Assembly (NCBI RefSeq): GCF_015350795.1
Contig: NZ_JADKSH010000003.1
Coordinates: forward strand, 496,001 to 560,000
DNA: 64,000 bases
Source of the DNA: Microbacterium sp. VKM Ac-2870
GTDB lineage: Bacteria > Actinomycetota > Actinomycetes > Actinomycetales > Microbacteriaceae
Reading direction: 5' to 3'
The translations under genes and the position numbers were made by a program. This document shows positions 61,006 to 64,000 of the stretch, piece after piece; position 1 is the first letter of the stretch, and every line of letters starts with the position of its first letter. Below the pieces are notes generated by a model. The model saw only the letters and a program-made list of their open reading frames with translations, was not told the origin of the DNA and ran no database searches.

Positions 61006-61560
61006 GTGGGCGCTCCGATCACTCCCGCCGCCTTCGATGGCCTCGATGCGGATGCCGCGGCATCCATCGTCCGCGTCTGGGCCGCCGTGCCCGCATGGGT
61101 CGCCGACATCGTGGCCGCGCGTCCGTTCGGCACGCGAGATGCACTGATCGTCTACGCCGACAGACGCGCCCGCGCGTGGACCCGGAGTGATCTGGATGCC
61201 GCACTCGCGCACCACCCGCGTATCGGCGAGCGTCCGCGCGGATCGGGCGCCGACGCCGAGGCCTCTCGCGCCGAGCAGGCGTCGATGTCGTCTGCGGCGA
61301 CCACGACGGCAGACGCGATCGTCGCAGGGAACGTGGCGTACGAGGCACGGTTCGGACGTGTGTTCCTCATCCGGGCCGCGGGACGCAGCCCCGAGGAGCT
61401 GCTCGCCGAGCTCGAACGTCGTCTCCGCAACGACGACGAGACCGAGGTCGGCGAGGCGCTCCACCAGCTGCGCGAGATCGCCCTCCTCCGACTGCAGAGC
61501 GCGATCGCCTGCGACCAGCCGCATCAGCCGCACGAGCCGCACCCGGAGACGAACGCATGA
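61006..61560 (+). CDS. uraD: OHCU decarboxylase
   Basis: This 184-residue helical enzyme decarboxylates 2-oxo-4-hydroxy-4-carboxy-5-ureidoimidazoline to (S)-allantoin. The family signature H-H-P-R-I-G-E (catalytic histidine about residue 69) and the R-F-G-R-V-F-L-I segment are present; the N-terminal F-D-G-L matches the usual F-N-x-L region. The tail is rich in H-Q-P-H-E-P repeats. GTG 61006 follows the regulator stop by one base; its stop overlaps the uraH ATG. Confidence 0.9.
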   Translation: MGAPITPAAFDGLDADAAASIVRVWAAVPAWVADIVAARPFGTRDALIVYADRRARAWTRSDLDAALAHHPRIGERPRGSGADAEASRAEQASMSSAATTTADAIVAGNVAYEARFGRVFLIRAAGRSPEELLAELERRLRNDDETEVGEALHQLREIALLRLQSAIACDQPHQPHEPHPETNA

Positions 61561-61877
61561 GCCACCTCACCACCCACATCCTCGATGGGGCGACGGGAAG
61601 CCCGGCCGCCGATGTCGAGGTCGCGCTCCGAGACGCGGAGGGTGTCGTCGTGGCATCCGGACGCACGGGAACCGACGGCAGGCTGGCGCTCGGGCCGGAC
61701 GCGCTGGAAGCGGGGGTCTACGCCCTCGAGTTCCAGACGGGCGCGTATTTCGCGGCGCGGGGCACCGCCACGTTCTACCCGTTCGTCTCGATCCCGTTCA
61801 CGGTGGCCGATGCCCCGCACTACCACGTGCCGCTGCTGCTGAGCCCGTTCGCGTACTCCACCTACCGCGGCAGCTGA
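61557..61877 (+). CDS. uraH: 5-hydroxyisourate hydrolase
   Basis: This 106-residue transthyretin-like protein has S-H-L-T-T-H-I-L-D at the N terminus, G-R-T-G-T-D-G-R-L and the C-terminal Y-R-G-S, all active-site elements of HIU hydrolase. It hydrolyses 5-hydroxyisourate, the product of the urate hydroxylase encoded downstream, to OHCU, which UraD then uses. The ATG overlaps the uraD stop by four bases. Confidence 0.95.
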   Translation: MSHLTTHILDGATGSPAADVEVALRDAEGVVVASGRTGTDGRLALGPDALEAGVYALEFQTGAYFAARGTATFYPFVSIPFTVADAPHYHVPLLLSPFAYSTYRGS

Positions 61878-61926
61878 CGCACGCGCGCAGTTACCCGGGT
61901 GAAACCTCGCGGTGACACGGCATCCG

Positions 61927-61932
61927 TAGCGT
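61927..61932 (+). promoter_or_regulatory. -10-like hexamer before the urate hydroxylase gene
   Basis: TAGCGT lies 7 nt before the ATG at 61940, suggesting that this gene has its own leaderless promoter. Confidence 0.5.
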
Positions 61933-61939
61933 GACCGGT

Positions 61940-63133
61940 ATGAAGGTCATCATCGTCGGCGCAGGTGTCGGGGGAACGAGCGCGGGCATCGCGCTGCAGA
62001 AGCTCGGCCACGACGTCGTCATCTACGACCAGATGCGCGAGAACAAGCCGGTCGGTGCTGCACTGTCGCTGTGGTCGAACGGGGTCAAGGTCCTCAACTG
62101 GCTGGGCCTCGGCGCGGAGGTCGCGGCCCTCGGCGGCGATATGGCCGACATGGTCTACCGCGACGGCCGCACCGGCGAGACTCTCTGCGACTTCTCGCTC
62201 GCGCCGATCACGGCCCAGACGGGTCAGAAGTCCTACCCCGTGGCGCGCGCCGACCTGCAGGCTCTGCTGATGGAGCGGTTCGGCCTCGACGGCATCCACC
62301 TCGGCAAGCGGCTCACCGACATCGCCGACGACGGCGCCACGGTGACGGCAACCTTCGCCGACGGCACCACCGACACCGCCGACCTGCTCATCGGGGCGGA
62401 CGGGGCGCGATCGCTCACCCGCGACTATGTGCAGCTCGACGGCGCACCGACGATCGAACGCACGTATTCGGGGTACACGAACATCAATGGGCTCGTGCCG
62501 GTGTCGGAGGCGATCGGCCGCGCGACCGCCTGGACCACCTACGTGGCCGACGGCAAGCGGGCTGCCGTCATGCCGGTCGCGGGCGACCGGTTCTATTTCT
62601 GGTTCGACATCCCACAGCCCTCCGCCATCCCGTACGACCGTGCCGACGGGGTGGCTCCGTTGCGTGAGGCTTTCGCCGGATGGGCGACCGGCGTGCAGGA
62701 ACTGCTCGACGCGATCGATCCCACCACTTCGCTCAACCGGGTGGAGATCTGGGACATCACGCCCTTCGACACCTGGACGAAGGGGCGCGTCGCGATTCTC
62801 GGCGATGCCGCGCACAACACCACGCCCGACATCGGGCAGGGCGCCTGCTCGGCACTCGAAGACGCCTTCGCCCTGGGTATCGCCTTCGCGACGAACTCGC
62901 TCGACGTGGCCGATACCCTCCGCCGCTACGCCGCGATGCGCGTCGAGCGCGCTGGGGAACTCGTGATGCGGGCACGCGCACGGGCATGGGAGACCCACGC
63001 CTTCGATCCGGCCGTGACCGACGCCTGGTACGCGAGCCTGCGCGGCGCCGACGGGGCCGGGATCATCCGCGGCATCGTGGGCAACATCGAGGGGAGCCCC
63101 GTCAACCTCGGCGGCGGCGTTCTCGCCCGCTGA
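61940..63133 (+). CDS. hpxO: FAD-dependent urate hydroxylase (HpxO type)
   Basis: This 397-residue class A flavin monooxygenase has the N-terminal dinucleotide motif G-A-G-V-G-G-T-S-A-G, the second FAD motif G-D-A-A-H-N-T-T-P-D-I-G-Q-G-A, and the internal G-A-D-G-A-R-S. The active-site region resembles HpxO, which turns urate into 5-hydroxyisourate with NADH and oxygen without making peroxide, replacing cofactor-free uricase. Adjacency to uraH and uraD fits exactly. ATG 61940 begins the first strand; GTG 61931 is a less likely start. Confidence 0.9.
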   Translation: MKVIIVGAGVGGTSAGIALQKLGHDVVIYDQMRENKPVGAALSLWSNGVKVLNWLGLGAEVAALGGDMADMVYRDGRTGETLCDFSLAPITAQTGQKSYPVARADLQALLMERFGLDGIHLGKRLTDIADDGATVTATFADGTTDTADLLIGADGARSLTRDYVQLDGAPTIERTYSGYTNINGLVPVSEAIGRATAWTTYVADGKRAAVMPVAGDRFYFWFDIPQPSAIPYDRADGVAPLREAFAGWATGVQELLDAIDPTTSLNRVEIWDITPFDTWTKGRVAILGDAAHNTTPDIGQGACSALEDAFALGIAFATNSLDVADTLRRYAAMRVERAGELVMRARARAWETHAFDPAVTDAWYASLRGADGAGIIRGIVGNIEGSPVNLGGGVLAR

Positions 63134-63189
63134 CTTCGCCGCGGCTACTACCCGCCGGGCCGCGCCGGCGTCACCCGCCGATCCGCGGA

Positions 63190-63272
63190 CCGAACTGCAA
63201 GGGATACCGCGCGACACGCCGCGGCATCAGCCATCCCGCCGGCGCGTCGCCGCGAAAGCCCTTGCAGTTCGG
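63190..63272. repeat. REPIN-like 83-nt inverted repeat, intact
   Basis: CCGAACTGCAAGGG (63190-63203) and its perfect 14-base complement CCCTTGCAGTTCGG (63259-63272) bound an 83-nt element in the gap after hpxO. The left arm recurs at 46443. It may also end the hpxO transcript. Confidence 0.65.
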
Positions 63273-63307
63273 GCAGGCGCGGCGCGGCAGGCGACGGCGA
63301 CGGCGGA

Positions 63308-64000
63308 TCAGAGACGGCGGGCGATGGATGCCGCGACGGTGAGCCACGCGTCACGGCTCTCGGGCGAGAGCGCGTCGAAGTCGATCGGGCCGCCGTCCAC
63401 GAGAGCGGGGTCGAACGGCACGTGCACGACCTCGGCGGTGACCTGCGAGAAGTGTCGCTCCAGGCGGTCAGCCAGCTTGCGGTCGGGTTTGGCCGACGGG
63501 GCCGCGAGGATCGTGACGGCCTCGTCGATCTTGTGATCGAAGCCCTTCTCGCGCAGCCCATCGAGCAGCCACGCGGCGCTGGCGGCGGTGTCCTCGCGCA
63601 CCGTCGAGACGATCACGAGCTGGTCGGCGGCGGCGACTGCGGCCACCCAGTTCGACGCGCGCATGTTGTTACCGGTGTCGACGATCAGCAGGCGGTAGTA
63701 GCGCGACAGCACATTGTGCAGGCGATCGAATCCGGCGGCATCGATGGTGGAGGATGCTGCGGCATCCTCGTCGGAGGCCAGCACGTCGAATCGCGCGTCG
63801 ACCTGCGTGCGCACGTAGGTGTCGAGGGCGGCGAGGCTCGCGTGGCCGGGCGTGGTGAAGCGGTCGAGGTCATCGAGCAAGTCGACGGCGGTGCGGTGAT
63901 GCGGTGCGTGCTGCGCGCGCCAGCCGAGCGTGCCGCGCGTCTCGTTGTTGTCCCACGCGAGGGTCGCGCCGCCGCGCTGGGTGCCGAAGGTAGCGGCCAG
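63308..64000 (-). CDS. MinD/ParA-like ATPase, C-terminal part
   Basis: The frame is open to the right edge, so the N terminus and the Walker A motif are outside; 230 residues are visible. The visible part includes T-F-G-T-Q-R-G-G-A-T-L-A-W-D-N-N-E-T-R-G near the edge, then L-L-I-V-D-T-G-N-N (Walker-B-like) and L-V-I-V-S-T-V, as in actinobacterial MinD/ParA-type ATPases linked to type VII secretion or cell polarity. A TTG at 63880 is not the start, since homologous-looking sequence continues upstream. Partner genes are not visible. Confidence 0.78.
   Translation of the reverse strand: MAATFGTQRGGATLAWDNNETRGTLGWRAQHAPHHRTAVDLLDDLDRFTTPGHASLAALDTYVRTQVDARFDVLASDEDAAASSTIDAAGFDRLHNVLSRYYRLLIVDTGNNMRASNWVAAVAAADQLVIVSTVREDTAASAAWLLDGLREKGFDHKIDEAVTILAAPSAKPDRKLADRLERHFSQVTAEVVHVPFDPALVDGGPIDFDALSPESRDAWLTVAASIARRL

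Noticed and set aside
63308..63880. TTG 63880 as a true start of the ATPase gene
   Set aside because: The frame stays open to the window edge with sequence typical of the family (G-T-Q-R-G-G-A-T then D-N-N-E-T-R), so the gene is simply cut by the boundary.

Overview
The window is high-GC DNA with dense, short-spaced genes, many GTG starts and many ATGA/GTGA stop-start overlaps. The octamer GGATGCCG and its complement recur very often. Together with the gene content (actinobacterial Pat, CebEFG/BglC/CebR, a sterol-carrier gene beside purD), this points to an actinobacterium of the Microbacteriaceae, most likely Microbacterium or a close relative. No rRNA, tRNA, CRISPR array, insertion sequence or prophage was recognised.

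Layout. 1-9.9 kb: 3' part of a manganese exporter (mntP), a small unknown gene, a MarC-type membrane protein, a sulfatase with its formylglycine-generating maturase and a PadR regulator, a branched-chain/pyruvate dehydrogenase operon (E1a-E1b-E2), an aromatic aminotransferase and a small membrane protein. 9.9-24 kb: a secretion-like small protein coupled to an alpha/beta hydrolase, a protein-tyrosine phosphatase, purB, membrane and housekeeping genes, purD, a PadR-controlled drug exporter and purC. 23.7-28.1 kb: a complete cytoplasmic MurNAc catabolic set (mupG, murP, murQ and divergent murR). 28.3-35.8 kb: a uracil-type permease, then a cellobiose-type operon (cebEFG-bglC) with its LacI repressor and three operator boxes. 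35.9-36.9 kb: purS-purQ.

37.4-63.1 kb is dominated by purine catabolism. It holds molybdenum cofactor handling (mocA, xdhC), a two-gene xanthine dehydrogenase, an ABC importer of unknown ligand, a deaminase-like amidohydrolase and a LOG nucleotide hydrolase. After a LysR/DMT exporter pair comes an operon from allantoin permease through racemase, allantoinase, a formamidase-like enzyme, an amidase fused to an HpxZ-like domain, an ureidoglycine aminotransferase and allantoate amidohydrolase. Divergent from it lie an XRE-cupin regulator, OHCU decarboxylase, hydroxyisourate hydrolase and an FAD urate hydroxylase. Read in order, the genes would take xanthine to urate, (S)-allantoin, allantoate and ureidoglycine. 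They may then go on to oxalurate, oxamate and oxalate through an unusual enzyme set; this last part is inference.

Two further layers of structure are visible. One is a set of short -10-like hexamers placed 6-7 nt before start codons (leaderless-type promoters). The other is a set of 81-84 nt inverted-repeat elements with CCGAACT ends that resemble REPINs, found between genes at 46.4, 54.8-55.0 and 63.2 kb. The right edge cuts a MinD/ParA-like ATPase gene.
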